This document shows, piece after piece, positions 27,339 to 36,516 of a stretch of DNA of 64,000 nucleotides. Under the pieces are notes generated by a model, which did not search any database, was not told the origin of the DNA, and saw only the letters and a list, made by a program, of their open reading frames with translations. Origin of the DNA: Arcicella sp034931005 (GTDB lineage: Bacteria; Bacteroidota; Bacteroidia; Cytophagales; Spirosomataceae); the NCBI RefSeq assembly GCF_034931005.1, contig NZ_JAYGIN010000021.1:62001-126000 (forward strand), in the 5' to 3' direction. Position 1 is the first letter of the stretch; the number at the start of each line of letters is the position of its first letter. A program made the position numbers and the translations under genes.

Positions 27339-28367
27339 ATGATTATGAAAAGAAGGAATTTTATTTTTTTAGGAATAATGTTGTTATTTATCAGTAGCAA
27401 TATCAGTAATATGAAGTCAAATCATAAGCTCAATACCGATTTTGTGAAAGGAGCAGACATTAGTTGGATAACTGAAATGGAAGCTTCTGGACGAAAATTC
27501 TACGATTCCTCAGGTAAAGAAATGGATTGTTTTGCACTCATGAAATCTTTGGGAATGAATAGTATTCGTTTAAGAGTTTGGGTAAATCCTGCTTCCAATT
27601 ACAATCATACGGCTGATGTTGTGGTTAAGGCTATTCGTGCCAAAAACTTAGGTATGAGAATTATGATTGATTTTCATTATAGTGATGATTGGGCTGACCC
27701 CTCAAAGCAAACTAAACCTAAAGCTTGGCAAAATTTAGATTTGGAAGGGTTAAAATCGGCAATTGGGAAGCATACAACCGAAGTTTTAACCGAATTAAAG
27801 AAAAATGATATTTCTCCAGAGTGGGTTCAAGTCGGGAATGAAACCAATAATGGAATGCTTTGGCCAACTGGCAAGGCTTCCATCAATATGGCTGGTTTTA
27901 CTCAGATGATAAATGCTGGTTATGATGCCGTTAAGTCTGTTTTTCCCACATCAAAAGTAATTGTGCATCTTGCCAATGGTCACGACAATAATTTATTCAG
28001 ATGGATGTTTGATGGTTTGACGGCAAACGGAGTGAAATATGATATTATTGGAATGTCCCTATATCCAACTTGGGCAGGTACTGACTGGCAAACTGCCAAT
28101 GCTAAATGTTTAGTAAATATGAACGATATGGTGGCTCGCTATCATAAGGAAGTGATGATTGTAGAAGTTGGTATGCCTTGGGACAAAGCGGAAGATTGCC
28201 AGCAATTTATTAGTGATTTAATCGTAAAGACAAAATCAGTTTCAGAAGGAAAAGGTTTGGGCGTTCTTTATTGGGAACCGCAAGCCTATAACTGGGTTGG
28301 GTATAATTTGGGGGCTTTCGATAATTCGGGGAAACCTACCGCTGCCATGACTGCTTTCTCAAAATAA
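27339..28367 (+). CDS. GH53-family arabinogalactan endo-beta-1,4-galactanase
   Basis: A 342-residue single-domain enzyme with an N-terminal signal anchor (MKRRNFIFLGIMLLFISS). The GH53 opening FVKGADISWITEMEASG is at 35-51, followed by MNSIRLRVWVNP (73-84) and IDFHYSDDWADP (110-121). The acid/base glutamate is E168 in VQVGNETNNGMLW and the nucleophile glutamate E276 in MIVEVGMPW. It hydrolyses beta-1,4-galactan side chains of pectin. It is divergent from the GH78 gene and transcribed alone. ATG at 27339 or 27345 could be the start. Confidence 0.94.
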   Translation: MIMKRRNFIFLGIMLLFISSNISNMKSNHKLNTDFVKGADISWITEMEASGRKFYDSSGKEMDCFALMKSLGMNSIRLRVWVNPASNYNHTADVVVKAIRAKNLGMRIMIDFHYSDDWADPSKQTKPKAWQNLDLEGLKSAIGKHTTEVLTELKKNDISPEWVQVGNETNNGMLWPTGKASINMAGFTQMINAGYDAVKSVFPTSKVIVHLANGHDNNLFRWMFDGLTANGVKYDIIGMSLYPTWAGTDWQTANAKCLVNMNDMVARYHKEVMIVEVGMPWDKAEDCQQFISDLIVKTKSVSEGKGLGVLYWEPQAYNWVGYNLGAFDNSGKPTAAMTAFSK

Positions 28368-28675
28368 GTCATTTTTCTATTTTAGGGATTAAAATGATTA
28401 ATCTGAATTTTACTTCCGATAATGAAAGGTTATCAGAAATAAACTGTTTCATAAACTCGGTTAAACTGATTATCTAATTTTCAACAAATGAAATTGCCTT
28501 CAATCAATTTTACGTAAGTTCTATACACTTAAATCCTGCCAAAACTATTTTGGTCATTTCCCAATCTTTTTAAAAGAGGAAAACATTTCAAGAATTATGA
28601 TACATCTTCAAAATCAACAGAACTCTCAATCATTTGACGCAGAATAAAATCACAAAAAGCTTTGGTATAATTTTT
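28368..28675. other. Intergenic region after GH53, no gene seen
   Basis: A+T-rich DNA with no protein-like frame. The only recognisable piece is TTGACGCAGAATAAAATCAC near 28633-28652, a likely remnant of a family B element directly beside the complete copy that follows. Confidence 0.4.
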
Positions 28676-28835
28676 CGGAATTATCTACTATTTGTCGCAA
28701 GACAAAATTAGACCACGGATAGAACAGATAAAACAGATTTACACTGATTTTTCTTTAAATTTATCCGTGTAAATCCGTTGAATCAGTACAATCTGTGGGC
28801 TAATTTTATTCTGCGACAAATAGTAGATATTTCCG
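28676..28835. repeat. ~160-bp palindromic element, family B copy 3
   Basis: Ends CGGAATTATCTACTATTTGT and its near complement ending TTCCG. The interior is nearly identical to 27068-27229 and in the same orientation. Confidence 0.88.
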
Positions 28836-28891
28836 TAATTTTATTCATTGAGAGTTCATGGTTTTAGATGATAATCCCAAATTTTACTCAT

Positions 28892-28915
28892 AAAAAAAGC
28901 AGGCTTTCGCCTGCT
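28892..28915 (-). terminator. Rho-independent terminator of the DMP19-like gene
   Basis: On the minus strand GCAGGC-GAAA-GCCTGC is followed directly by seven T residues, 25 bases beyond the stop codon of the minus-strand gene. This is a textbook intrinsic terminator. Confidence 0.9.
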
Positions 28916-28939
28916 CGATTATTTAGTGATTAGGTAATG

Positions 28940-29338
28940 TTAAGCATTTTCCTCCAAAAAAGATTCTAATAAGTCGTCCAAATTTTCATGCTCAATGGCT
29001 TGATACTGTTTGTCATAATGGCTAAGGTCTTCAATTGGTTCTCCATTTAAAGAATTCAATACATTTTGCAAAACGTTGAAGTGTTCGATACTTCCAATTT
29101 TTTCTAAATTCGAGAGTGCTTGTGAGGCAAACATCCCAAATGAACTGGCGAGATAACCGCTAAATCCCTCCGTTTTGACCTGATAATCTAACAATAAAGT
29201 TGTATAGACTGCTTGTTGTTGTGTGGGTAAATTAACCACATGATTATACCACTGGGGGTGATTGTTAACCATGCGTACATTCAAATCTTGTACTGCTAAA
29301 AGATAATATTCTTTAACTTTTTCTGGCATAATTGTCAT
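28940..29338 (-). CDS. DMP19/DUF4375-like protein of unknown function
   Basis: A 132-residue soluble protein with no signal or membrane segment. The centre (LPTQQQAVYTTLLLDYQVK, then GFSGYLASSFGMFASQAL, and LEKIGSIEHFNVLQ) follows the DMP19/DUF4375 pattern, in which a GGF-x3-Y segment precedes an A-x2-AL-x2-IGA motif. An acidic tail (LDDLLESFLEEN) ends the chain. Distant family members include a DNA-mimic protein. The net acidic C-terminus is compatible with such a role, but that is only a guess. It has its own terminator and stands alone. Confidence 0.6.
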   Translation of the reverse strand: MTIMPEKVKEYYLLAVQDLNVRMVNNHPQWYNHVVNLPTQQQAVYTTLLLDYQVKTEGFSGYLASSFGMFASQALSNLEKIGSIEHFNVLQNVLNSLNGEPIEDLSHYDKQYQAIEHENLDDLLESFLEENA

Positions 29339-29829
29339 AGGATTTAAGTTGGAAAATGAATTATTACTACTTACGCATTTTCATCATTGTAATTTATTTG
29401 AAAAACTCCGATTGATGCCTGGACGTATATAAAGAGCGTTCTAAAAGTACATTTATTTTTTTTCAAATACCTAATATAACCTCAGAAAGTACATATTGCC
29501 ACTTAAATTGTCCATGTATGGACAATAACTATTTTAAAGAAAGAATGTTAAGAGCTAACGTATAGATGATTTAGGGCTATAAAGCATAAATATTGACTAC
29601 CTATTCCGCATTTATAGAATGAAAGCCTATTTGATTGGCTTTTCTACTTACACTTTGAAAGTGTTAAGAATTGAAGAAATCACGTTTTGAATTACTCATT
29701 TACTGTTGGTTGCTTTATTTTGCCATCGTTTTTGTAAATAAACCTACAACAAAAGAAATACCTTTGAATTGGCTCAATATTAAAAATACCAAACAGAAAG
29801 TTTAAACAACGCATTGGTTTAAAAGCTTT
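29339..29829. other. Intergenic region upstream of the DMP19-like gene, no gene seen
   Basis: No frame in this stretch has protein character. It contains one clear 20-base palindrome, listed separately, and otherwise A+T-rich unique sequence. Confidence 0.4.
29507..29526. promoter_or_regulatory. Perfect 20-bp palindrome, possible operator
   Basis: ATTGTCCAT-GT-ATGGACAAT, 9-bp arms around two bases, about 170 bases upstream of the DMP19-like gene. The size and symmetry suit a dimeric repressor site. No regulator can be assigned to it. Confidence 0.35.
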
Positions 29830-30106
29830 CGGAACTATCTACAATTTGTCGCAGAATAAAATTAGACCACAGATTGTACTGATTCAACGGATTTACACGG
29901 ATAAATTTACGGAATACTTAATGTCGCAAGTTAAATTTGAGTCGAAAAAACCTCACCCCCAACCCCTCTCCATCGGAGAGGGGGGGTGAGGTTTTGCGAC
30001 ATTAAGTACATACTTCCATAAATTTAAAGAAAAATCAGTGTAAATCTGTTTTATCTGTTCTATCCGTGGTCTAATTTTGTCTTGCGACAAATAGTAGATA
30101 ATTCCG
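29830..30106. repeat. ~160-bp palindromic element, family B copy 4, interrupted
   Basis: A complete family B element (left end CGGAACTATCTACAATTTGT, right end ...AGTAGATAATTCCG) in the orientation of copy 1. It is split in its centre by a 108-bp insertion (29910-30017) that duplicated 9 bases of the target. Removing the insertion and one duplicate restores the usual ACGGATAAATTTAAAG centre. Confidence 0.9.
29910..30017. mobile_element. 108-bp non-autonomous insertion with 9-bp target duplication
   Basis: The insertion is flanked by ATAAATTTA on both sides (29901-29909 and 30018-30026). Its ends share the inverted sequence TACTTAATGTCGCA, with GGAA at the tips and a small length difference between arms. 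The centre is a large hairpin of CCTCACCCCC / GGGGGTGAGG type (about 29947-29995) with an inner CTCTCC/GGAGAG stem. It has no coding capacity, so it must have been moved in trans. Confidence 0.85.
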
Positions 30107-30342
30107 AAACTAAATAACAGGTTGGGCGGTTTAAATTAACCCTGTAATAATTTTATGGAGAATAGCCCAATTTTGTTGCATTGAGTGAATGTTTCCGTTT
30201 TAAACGCACTGTGCCTATTTTACTCACCGACTGACCGTGTGGTTAAAACCAAAATCTATCCCATGCAGGAGTCAATTATCAGTCAGCCGCCACCGCCGAT
30301 GTTTGACTCTCTCGCATAAGATAGAATTTTAGAATATTAATT

Positions 30343-30774
30343 TTAGGCAACTACTCCTTTCAATACATTACGTCTTCTCCTTGAAATATTGGCTATTTGT
30401 CCATTACTCATTGTCAAAACTTCTTGTTCTGAATTGTAGGTTTTTATATAATTTGGATTAATCATGAATGCACGATGCACACGTATGAATCCGTTATTTT
30501 CAAGATGATTCTCATAAAATTTTATGGAATGTGACACGATTCTTTCTTTGCCTCCTTCCAAGTAAAATTTAGTATAATTAACATCTCCTTTTATGAGTAT
30601 TACGCTATTAATCAATACTTTGACCGATGTTTTGTGATTCAAAATTAAGAGTGCATTATTACCTTTTTGTTGGTAAGTTTTCATAATATTTGATATGTTT
30701 TTAATCCAGAATCCTAATTTTAGTTTTTTGGTATTATCATTAAAAATAACTCCTGAATTGGGTGTGATTTCCAC
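30343..30774 (-). CDS. LytTR-domain DNA-binding protein
   Basis: A 143-residue protein whose last ~100 residues form a LytTR domain (INSVILIKGDVNYTKFYLEGG, FIRVHRAFMINPNYI, ISRRRRNVLKG). There is no receiver domain, so it is not a standard two-component regulator. An internal ATG at 30684 (MKTYQQKGNN) would give a 113-residue protein that still keeps the whole domain. The gene lies 27 bases behind the subtilisin-like protease gene in the same direction and is probably co-transcribed with it. Its signal and targets are unknown. Confidence 0.8.
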   Translation of the reverse strand: MEITPNSGVIFNDNTKKLKLGFWIKNISNIMKTYQQKGNNALLILNHKTSVKVLINSVILIKGDVNYTKFYLEGGKERIVSHSIKFYENHLENNGFIRVHRAFMINPNYIKTYNSEQEVLTMSNGQIANISRRRRNVLKGVVA

Positions 30775-30801
30775 CTTTTGGCATTTTAGATAGTTATTTT
30801 A

Positions 30802-33800
30802 TTAAAGTCCAAGATTGACCGCAATACCAGATGCTCCATAGTTCAATATACCTTTGACAGTCATGTCTTTTACTGTGGTAGTAGCATTTACCCTTACCGT
30901 ATGACCAGCATCAATTATCACTACATCGCCAGCTTGTGGTGCTCTTCCTACATTCCAAGTGGTGTTTGATTCCCAATTTCCAGTAGCGATACTTATGACA
31001 TTGGTGGTAGTATTAGTCAAACTTACCGATGAATTCACGATACCTATACATCCATTATTATTAATTGAAAATGCACTGTATATCCCTGATATTAGACCGT
31101 TTAGGTTGAAAGCTCCGCCAGCTACACTTACATTTTTGGAATTTCCCACACCTTTATAAGTAAGTGTATAATTGCCATTCGTGAGGTTACTGCTGAAAGC
31201 GATATTGCCATCTGGTGCGTTTGGTGGCGTTGGGTTGGTAACTGTTCCTATTGTAAAGTTTGGTGTAATATGGACAGTGGCAGTAACAGCCAAACGAGCA
31301 GCACTTTCTACATTTGAAATTGTTTGAGTAGCATAATAAATGGTACCATTAACTAATTGCGTATTGGTAGGTAACATACTTCCACCCGAAACAGTAGCAT
31401 ACCATTTGATAGCAGTACCTGTTGCTACTAAATCGGCTACGGTTTTTCCTGAACAAAATGTTTGTGAAGCCGTACCTGTTGGTGCTGGTGTTGAATTGCC
31501 TGCATTTACAGTAACCGTTAAAGAGGCTCTTGGTGATTCACAACCTGCCGCATTTACTTGACTTACATAATAAGTAAACATTCCAGGGTTAGTAGTAATT
31601 GGTGTTGGAGCAGTAGTGCTTGCAGAACCACCCGTTTGTGACGTACCATACCATCTTAAACTACTATTGGCATCGGCAGTAGCCACAAGTGGAACTGCTG
31701 TTGCATCCTGATTATAAGCAATAGGACTCGTTGCTGGGGCTTGAGGACTTGCACTTATGGTAATACTTGCCGTTGCCGTTGTGGGATTTGCACAGGCTGA
31801 AGTTGGAGGTGTTACTGTTACAGCATAAACATCGTTGGCTATGGCATTGTTAAGAGTAATATTCTGAAGTGATGAATAAGCTACTCCATTTCTTGTCCAA
31901 GCATAAGTCGGATTTGTTCCTCCATTAGTAACCGTAAGGGTTAAGTTTCCAGATGTTCCTGCACAAAATGTTGTAGGAGCAATACTTACCGAAGGCGTTA
32001 CAGTAGCATTGACAGTAACACTGACTGCCCTTCTTGAACTTTCTGAACCATCCAAAGTTTGGGAAGCGTAGTAAGTACCCGAAGCCAATACCGTTGTGGT
32101 TGCCAATGCCGTACCACCAGAAGAAGCAGCGTACCATTTGATGTCAGTACCAGTAGCTACCAAATTTGCCACGGTTTGTCCAGCACAGCGAGTTTGAGCA
32201 AAAGCAGCAGGTGGGGCAACAGCAGTACCAGTTACTACCAACGATAGTGGCATAAGCGTAGCGGGCGAAGTAGCACTTTTTCTTATCACAATTCTATACT
32301 CCCCTCCTGCTACTGGATTTAAGATTTTAACTTGTTTGTAATTATTATTATTAACTTCAAACCAGCCCGTTTGCACGGTTGCATCTGCTGTTCTGTTAGC
32401 CATACCACTTGGTTTCCAAGGTCTGGTATCACTAAAAGGAGAGGTAATTCTCACCAACATATCATATTCATGTACTAATCTTGATGTGGTGGGGTCGGTG
32501 CCATTTGCTGATGTTTGCTCCGTACCTTTTTCGTCTGTCCAAGCCATTGATATAATTAAAGGTTCGCCACCTCTGGCAATCACCCAACGATTAATTTCCA
32601 ATCGGTTGGGGTCAGTTTGTATATATGGGAGTAAATTATACGTTATTTCCTCCATGTATGAGCCTCTCGTTAATGTAGAATTAGGAGATGTACTTTGTGC
32701 CGTAGGGTTTCCTTCTGTACTTTTTGCTTTGATAACATTAGCGGCTTTTTCAACGTTGAGCAAACCCCAACCAAATTTATGGTCTGGTCCTGCTTGTCCT
32801 AAGTCTTCGGCAGTTCCCAACATCAGAGCTTTTAGGGTAGCAGCTTTCATATAATTGCCATACAGACTTTTATAATATTGTTGTAATAAAAGACCTGAGG
32901 CAGCAGCAGCGGGTGCAGCATAAGAAGTACCGCTCGACTCGACACCACTGCCACTGTACGAATTATCAGAAGGAATATTAGTGGTTTGGTTAGCAAATAC
33001 AGATGAGTTAATCCCTGTACCTCTGGTTACAATTTCGGGTTTTACACGCCCATCATCGGTAGGTCCCCAGTTTGAATAAGTTGACATTGACTTGTCGGCG
33101 TTTAATGCCCCAACGGTCATTGCATTTTTGGATGCTGACGAACCTGTCATCAAATCATAACCAGATTTTGCGGAATTTCCATTATTAGATTGCTCATTCC
33201 CTCCCGCTACAAAAGGAAGATAGTAACTATTAACATTTGTAAGCGAATCCCATTTTTGGGCTTCTCTGTCATACGCTCCAAATTTCCAAAGGGGTGTAGT
33301 ATTATCATTTGCTCCACCATAAGAGTGATTAGAAATCAAATATCCTCCAGCGGCAAAAGGTGCCATCTCGGCAAAATCATCACTAAAATCATAATTGAGA
33401 GCCGTTGCACTGTAGGCAATACCCCGTGCTGAGGGTTGATTGGCAATGTCTTTGCCCACGATTGTTCCCGATACATGGGTTTGATGGTCATTTCCTGGAT
33501 AGGTAGTTACCCCATTTTCTATTTTACTACCATCCAGCGATTGTCCTGCCTGCATCGCCACTTTGCCTGTGAGCAATTCGTGCGTTGCCCGCACCTGTCC
33601 ACCGTCCCAAATTCCAACGACCATATTCTGACCTGTAATATTAACACCCAAAGTACCGCCCGAATAAAGTTGATTTGCTTTAATCAAAGTTCCTGATTCT
33701 ACGTTGCTTTTGGTATTGATATAAACAGGGTTTCCGTCTGCATCAATGTCTTTCAGAAAATAAAATGAACCGTTTTTTACGAAAGTTCTCTTGAAAGTTG

Positions 33801-34014
33801 GATGCTTTTGAAGATAGGCCTGTACTTTTAAATTGGTGGCAGTGGCTTCTTGCTTCAAAGCGGTTTCTGCCGACTGACGAGCATTTTTTGATTGTTTATT
33901 TTGAGCTTTATACTCCTCAACAATTTTCGCTCTGTCTTCGGCAGTTTGGGCTTTTGAAGAGATACTAAATATCAATAAATTCAATACTATGAGAAGTAAA
34001 TATTTTGTGTGCAT
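30802..34014 (-). CDS. Secreted S8 (subtilisin-like) serine protease with repeated Ig-like modules
   Basis: A 1070-residue secreted protease. The ATG at 34014 gives the signal MHTKYLLLIVLNLLIFSISS; upstream codons are not signal-like. The catalytic triad is D137 (VVGIWDGG), H180 (NDHQTHVSGT) and S364 (SSGTSYAAPAA), with oxyanion-region PFVAGGNEQSNNG. After a P-domain-like beta region come two or three related modules with CAGQTVANLVATGTDIKWY-type openings. A terminal segment GNWESNTTWNVGRAP...DVVIIDAGHTV is common near the end of Bacteroidota secreted proteins. No clear type IX secretion C-terminal domain follows it. The chain simply stops at ...AVNLGL, so export beyond the periplasm is uncertain. 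Confidence 0.88.
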   Translation of the reverse strand: MHTKYLLLIVLNLLIFSISSKAQTAEDRAKIVEEYKAQNKQSKNARQSAETALKQEATATNLKVQAYLQKHPTFKRTFVKNGSFYFLKDIDADGNPVYINTKSNVESGTLIKANQLYSGGTLGVNITGQNMVVGIWDGGQVRATHELLTGKVAMQAGQSLDGSKIENGVTTYPGNDHQTHVSGTIVGKDIANQPSARGIAYSATALNYDFSDDFAEMAPFAAGGYLISNHSYGGANDNTTPLWKFGAYDREAQKWDSLTNVNSYYLPFVAGGNEQSNNGNSAKSGYDLMTGSSASKNAMTVGALNADKSMSTYSNWGPTDDGRVKPEIVTRGTGINSSVFANQTTNIPSDNSYSGSGVESSGTSYAAPAAAASGLLLQQYYKSLYGNYMKAATLKALMLGTAEDLGQAGPDHKFGWGLLNVEKAANVIKAKSTEGNPTAQSTSPNSTLTRGSYMEEITYNLLPYIQTDPNRLEINRWVIARGGEPLIISMAWTDEKGTEQTSANGTDPTTSRLVHEYDMLVRITSPFSDTRPWKPSGMANRTADATVQTGWFEVNNNNYKQVKILNPVAGGEYRIVIRKSATSPATLMPLSLVVTGTAVAPPAAFAQTRCAGQTVANLVATGTDIKWYAASSGGTALATTTVLASGTYYASQTLDGSESSRRAVSVTVNATVTPSVSIAPTTFCAGTSGNLTLTVTNGGTNPTYAWTRNGVAYSSLQNITLNNAIANDVYAVTVTPPTSACANPTTATASITISASPQAPATSPIAYNQDATAVPLVATADANSSLRWYGTSQTGGSASTTAPTPITTNPGMFTYYVSQVNAAGCESPRASLTVTVNAGNSTPAPTGTASQTFCSGKTVADLVATGTAIKWYATVSGGSMLPTNTQLVNGTIYYATQTISNVESAARLAVTATVHITPNFTIGTVTNPTPPNAPDGNIAFSSNLTNGNYTLTYKGVGNSKNVSVAGGAFNLNGLISGIYSAFSINNNGCIGIVNSSVSLTNTTTNVISIATGNWESNTTWNVGRAPQAGDVVIIDAGHTVRVNATTTVKDMTVKGILNYGASGIAVNLGL

Positions 34015-34136
34015 GGTTTTGGATGTGGTGATATGATGAGTGGGTTTTACTACTGACAAAATTAGAATAGATTATTTTTGTGAAACATAGGGGGTAACCC
34101 CCGTTTTGAGGTAAAAATTGATTATTAATGCACTGT

Positions 34137-34257
34137 TTAAGTACACTGTTTAATAAGTTTTCTGAATAATTTTCATCCTAAAATGTTTGATTGGAGAACT
34201 TCCCGAAAGTTTTAGAACTTTCGGAAGTTGAAATAACTTATTAAACAGTGTACTTAA
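34137..34257. repeat. 121-bp palindromic element, family C copy 1
   Basis: Terminal repeats TTAAGTACACTGTTTAATAA on the left and the matching complement on the right. Inside is a second hairpin, ACTTCCCGAAAGTTTTAGAA with CTTTCGGAAGT. A related copy is at 49966-50074. It lies between the divergent protease and NarL-type regulator genes. A separate small GGGGG-TAA-CCCCC hairpin precedes it at 34090-34102. Confidence 0.85.
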
Positions 34258-34374
34258 GACTCCACTTTTAATTATTTTACCTCACTTTTCGACTATCAAA
34301 CCTCTTTTCAAATAATTTAAAAATTATCATTGACTCAAACCCAAGTAGTAAAAGTTTTATCATTGAAATTCCCT

Positions 34375-34995
34375 ATGAAAACGAAAGTAATAATCATTGA
34401 TGACCACGCCCTATTTAATGAAGGAATGAGACTTATTTTGAAAGAATCAGGTTTTTTTGAGGTCGTTGAACAAGTTTACGATAGTCGTCAAGCTCAAATT
34501 AAATGTTTTTCTCTAAAGGCAGACCTTATTATTGTAGATTATAATATGCCTTATCTCAATGGTTTAGAGGTAGTTAGGCAATTAAATGCTTGGGATAGCG
34601 ATACGAAAATCGTAATTGTGATTATGTATGCTGATAAGAAAGAAATAGAGCTTTTCAAAAAAGAGGGAGTAGATGCTTATATTACCAAAACTACTCCTGC
34701 TATTCAACTCATTGAAACGCTAAAAAAAGTGATGAAGGGTGAGAAAATATTTGCGTTCCAAAACAATGTGAAAGCAATAAGTGAAAATGATAGTTTTGCC
34801 AATAAACATCAATTCACAAAGCGAGAAATGGAAATATTGAGGCTCATTAAACAAGAAGAAACTACCGAAAAAATTGCAAATATGTTAAATATAAGTTTTT
34901 ACAATGTTGAAACTCATCGCAAAAATATTAACCATAAATTGAAGTTCAAGAGTAAAAAGGAGTTTTATGACTTTTTGGATACAATTGAAGAGTAG
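34375..34995 (+). CDS. NarL/FixJ-type response regulator
   Basis: A 206-residue regulator from the ATG at 34375 (MKTKVIIIDDHALFNEGM); an upstream TTG frame of 15 codons is not conserved-looking. The receiver domain has the acidic pair IDD (8-10), phosphoacceptor D55 (LIIVDYNMP) and a lysine in YITKTTPA. The C-terminal LuxR-type helix-turn-helix is FTKREMEILRLIKQEETTEK and MLNISFYNVETHRKNI. No histidine kinase gene is adjacent, so it is an orphan here. Confidence 0.92.
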   Translation: MKTKVIIIDDHALFNEGMRLILKESGFFEVVEQVYDSRQAQIKCFSLKADLIIVDYNMPYLNGLEVVRQLNAWDSDTKIVIVIMYADKKEIELFKKEGVDAYITKTTPAIQLIETLKKVMKGEKIFAFQNNVKAISENDSFANKHQFTKREMEILRLIKQEETTEKIANMLNISFYNVETHRKNINHKLKFKSKKEFYDFLDTIEE

Positions 34996-35475
34996 AAATA
35001 TCTTTTAGCTATTTTTCAAATCTACGTGTCTGGATTTTTGAAAATCAGTGCTTTCAAAGTTAGTTCTAATTTTTAATTGTTAGCTCACTCCGTTCTGCTG
35101 ATACCATGATGAAGTACGAGCAGTTAAGTACAATCACGAATTACAACTAAATTAATTTATGGCTTTGAGAATTAGTTATTGATTATATCAAGCCCGTGTG
35201 ATTAATTCTATTTAATTCTCAGTCGCTTCGTATATCTTTTTTTGAATATATTTAGTGTATAATGAGTTGATTTTTAGAAGATTACATTGATAGTATGCTT
35301 TGCCTAATATTTATATTCTCAAAATAAAAAATCTCCTAAAAAGCATTATGTAGCTAATTTGGGATTAATCCGAACATTTTTTGAGACGTTTATGATGTAT
35401 TTTATTGGAAATGGATAAGTTTTATTTCACACAGTTTCATTCAGATGGTTTATAGAAATTAGTTACCACCACTAT
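34996..35475. other. Intergenic region between NarL-type regulator and rep, no gene seen
   Basis: About 480 bases of A+T-rich sequence at the convergent ends of two genes, marking the left edge of the plasmid-type module. I found no protein-like frame, no strong hairpin and no member of the dispersed repeat families. Confidence 0.4.
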
Positions 35476-36480
35476 CTAAACCTTCGTTGTTTTCTTGGCA
35501 ATCATCTCTAAACACGCCAGTATATAAGCCGTTTTATTCTTGACTTTTGGATGCAAATTATTTTCAAACTCAATGTGAAGTGTTGCAAATTTATTTAATT
35601 TATCCGTGTCGTTTAGAATTATGTTACGGTGATTTTCCCTAAAATTATATTTCGTTACCAAAATTTCTTCTAATTTCAGATTGACTAATTTTGGGTTAAT
35701 AGTGGTTGCTTCCAAAAAATCTTGTTTTTCAGATTGACTAAGTTCGAAGGCTGTAAATACAGTAAATTGTAAATGAGTTACATTTCTAACTTTGTTACCA
35801 CAATTTTCATAATCAAAATGTATTGGAATACCATTTATTTGTTTGAGTTCAAGTTTCACTGGTTCGAGAACACGCTTCTTAAAGTCATTCAAATTATTAT
35901 ATTTATCTTTATCTACTTGCAATAGCTTCCTAAGCTCGTCAATGCTGTAAATGAACGTTGTCCTATTTTGTCCCAGATGTAGCCTTATGAGTTTATACAT
36001 CAAGGTTGAATAGATGGATTTAAAGTGAAGGATTGTTCTAAAATCGTAGCGAGTGTATTGAGTTCCTAAATTTGCCAAATATGGAGATAATTGAGCATTC
36101 GATTTAAACTCCAAATGTCCATTATTATCTTCATTATAACTTATACTCGAAAACATTGGTATATGTTTAAACTCTAAATTTGGTTTAGACAAATCAAAAA
36201 AGGTCATCACTTTTTGAGCCATGCTTCTGGTTACTGCTAATATTTGTCGTGGAGTAATAAACTCCTTGACCTTATCTAAAGGAATACGGATTAACATTCC
36301 ATGATTTACATCGATTGAGCCATGGTCAATTTGATTTACAAAATATTCAAATAAACGCTGTTCTACTCGGGTAAATTGGGTATTACTAACCACGAGTTTA
36401 TTGGGCAAATAGTTGTCTTTTCTATTTGGGGTATATGGGTGTTCGAGGTATTTCTCTGCTTCAAGAATTATGTTAGCCAT
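35476..36480 (-). CDS. Rep_3-family replication initiation protein
   Basis: A 334-residue initiator with the paired winged-helix arrangement of Rep_3/RepB plasmid proteins. The first domain contains TRVEQRLFEYFVNQI, IRIPLDKVKEFI and MAQKVMTFFDL. The second contains YTRYDFRTILHFKSIYSTLMYKLIR, TTFIYSIDELRKLLQV and LNDFKKRVLEPVKLELKQI. Such proteins bind direct repeats (iterons) and open the origin. An array of iterons starts 37 bases upstream of its start codon, and parA/parB follow beyond it. Autorepression through the promoter-proximal iterons is expected from other iteron plasmids. Confidence 0.92.
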   Translation of the reverse strand: MANIILEAEKYLEHPYTPNRKDNYLPNKLVVSNTQFTRVEQRLFEYFVNQIDHGSIDVNHGMLIRIPLDKVKEFITPRQILAVTRSMAQKVMTFFDLSKPNLEFKHIPMFSSISYNEDNNGHLEFKSNAQLSPYLANLGTQYTRYDFRTILHFKSIYSTLMYKLIRLHLGQNRTTFIYSIDELRKLLQVDKDKYNNLNDFKKRVLEPVKLELKQINGIPIHFDYENCGNKVRNVTHLQFTVFTAFELSQSEKQDFLEATTINPKLVNLKLEEILVTKYNFRENHRNIILNDTDKLNKFATLHIEFENNLHPKVKNKTAYILACLEMIAKKTTKV

Positions 36481-36516
36481 AGTTGTAAGAATTGAGTAAT
36501 AAAGTTAAGGATAAAA

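Noticed and set aside
31340..33696. Several plus-strand frames of 60-120 codons opposite the protease gene
   Set aside because: They lie wholly within the protease coding region, lack start-region signals and show no family motifs.
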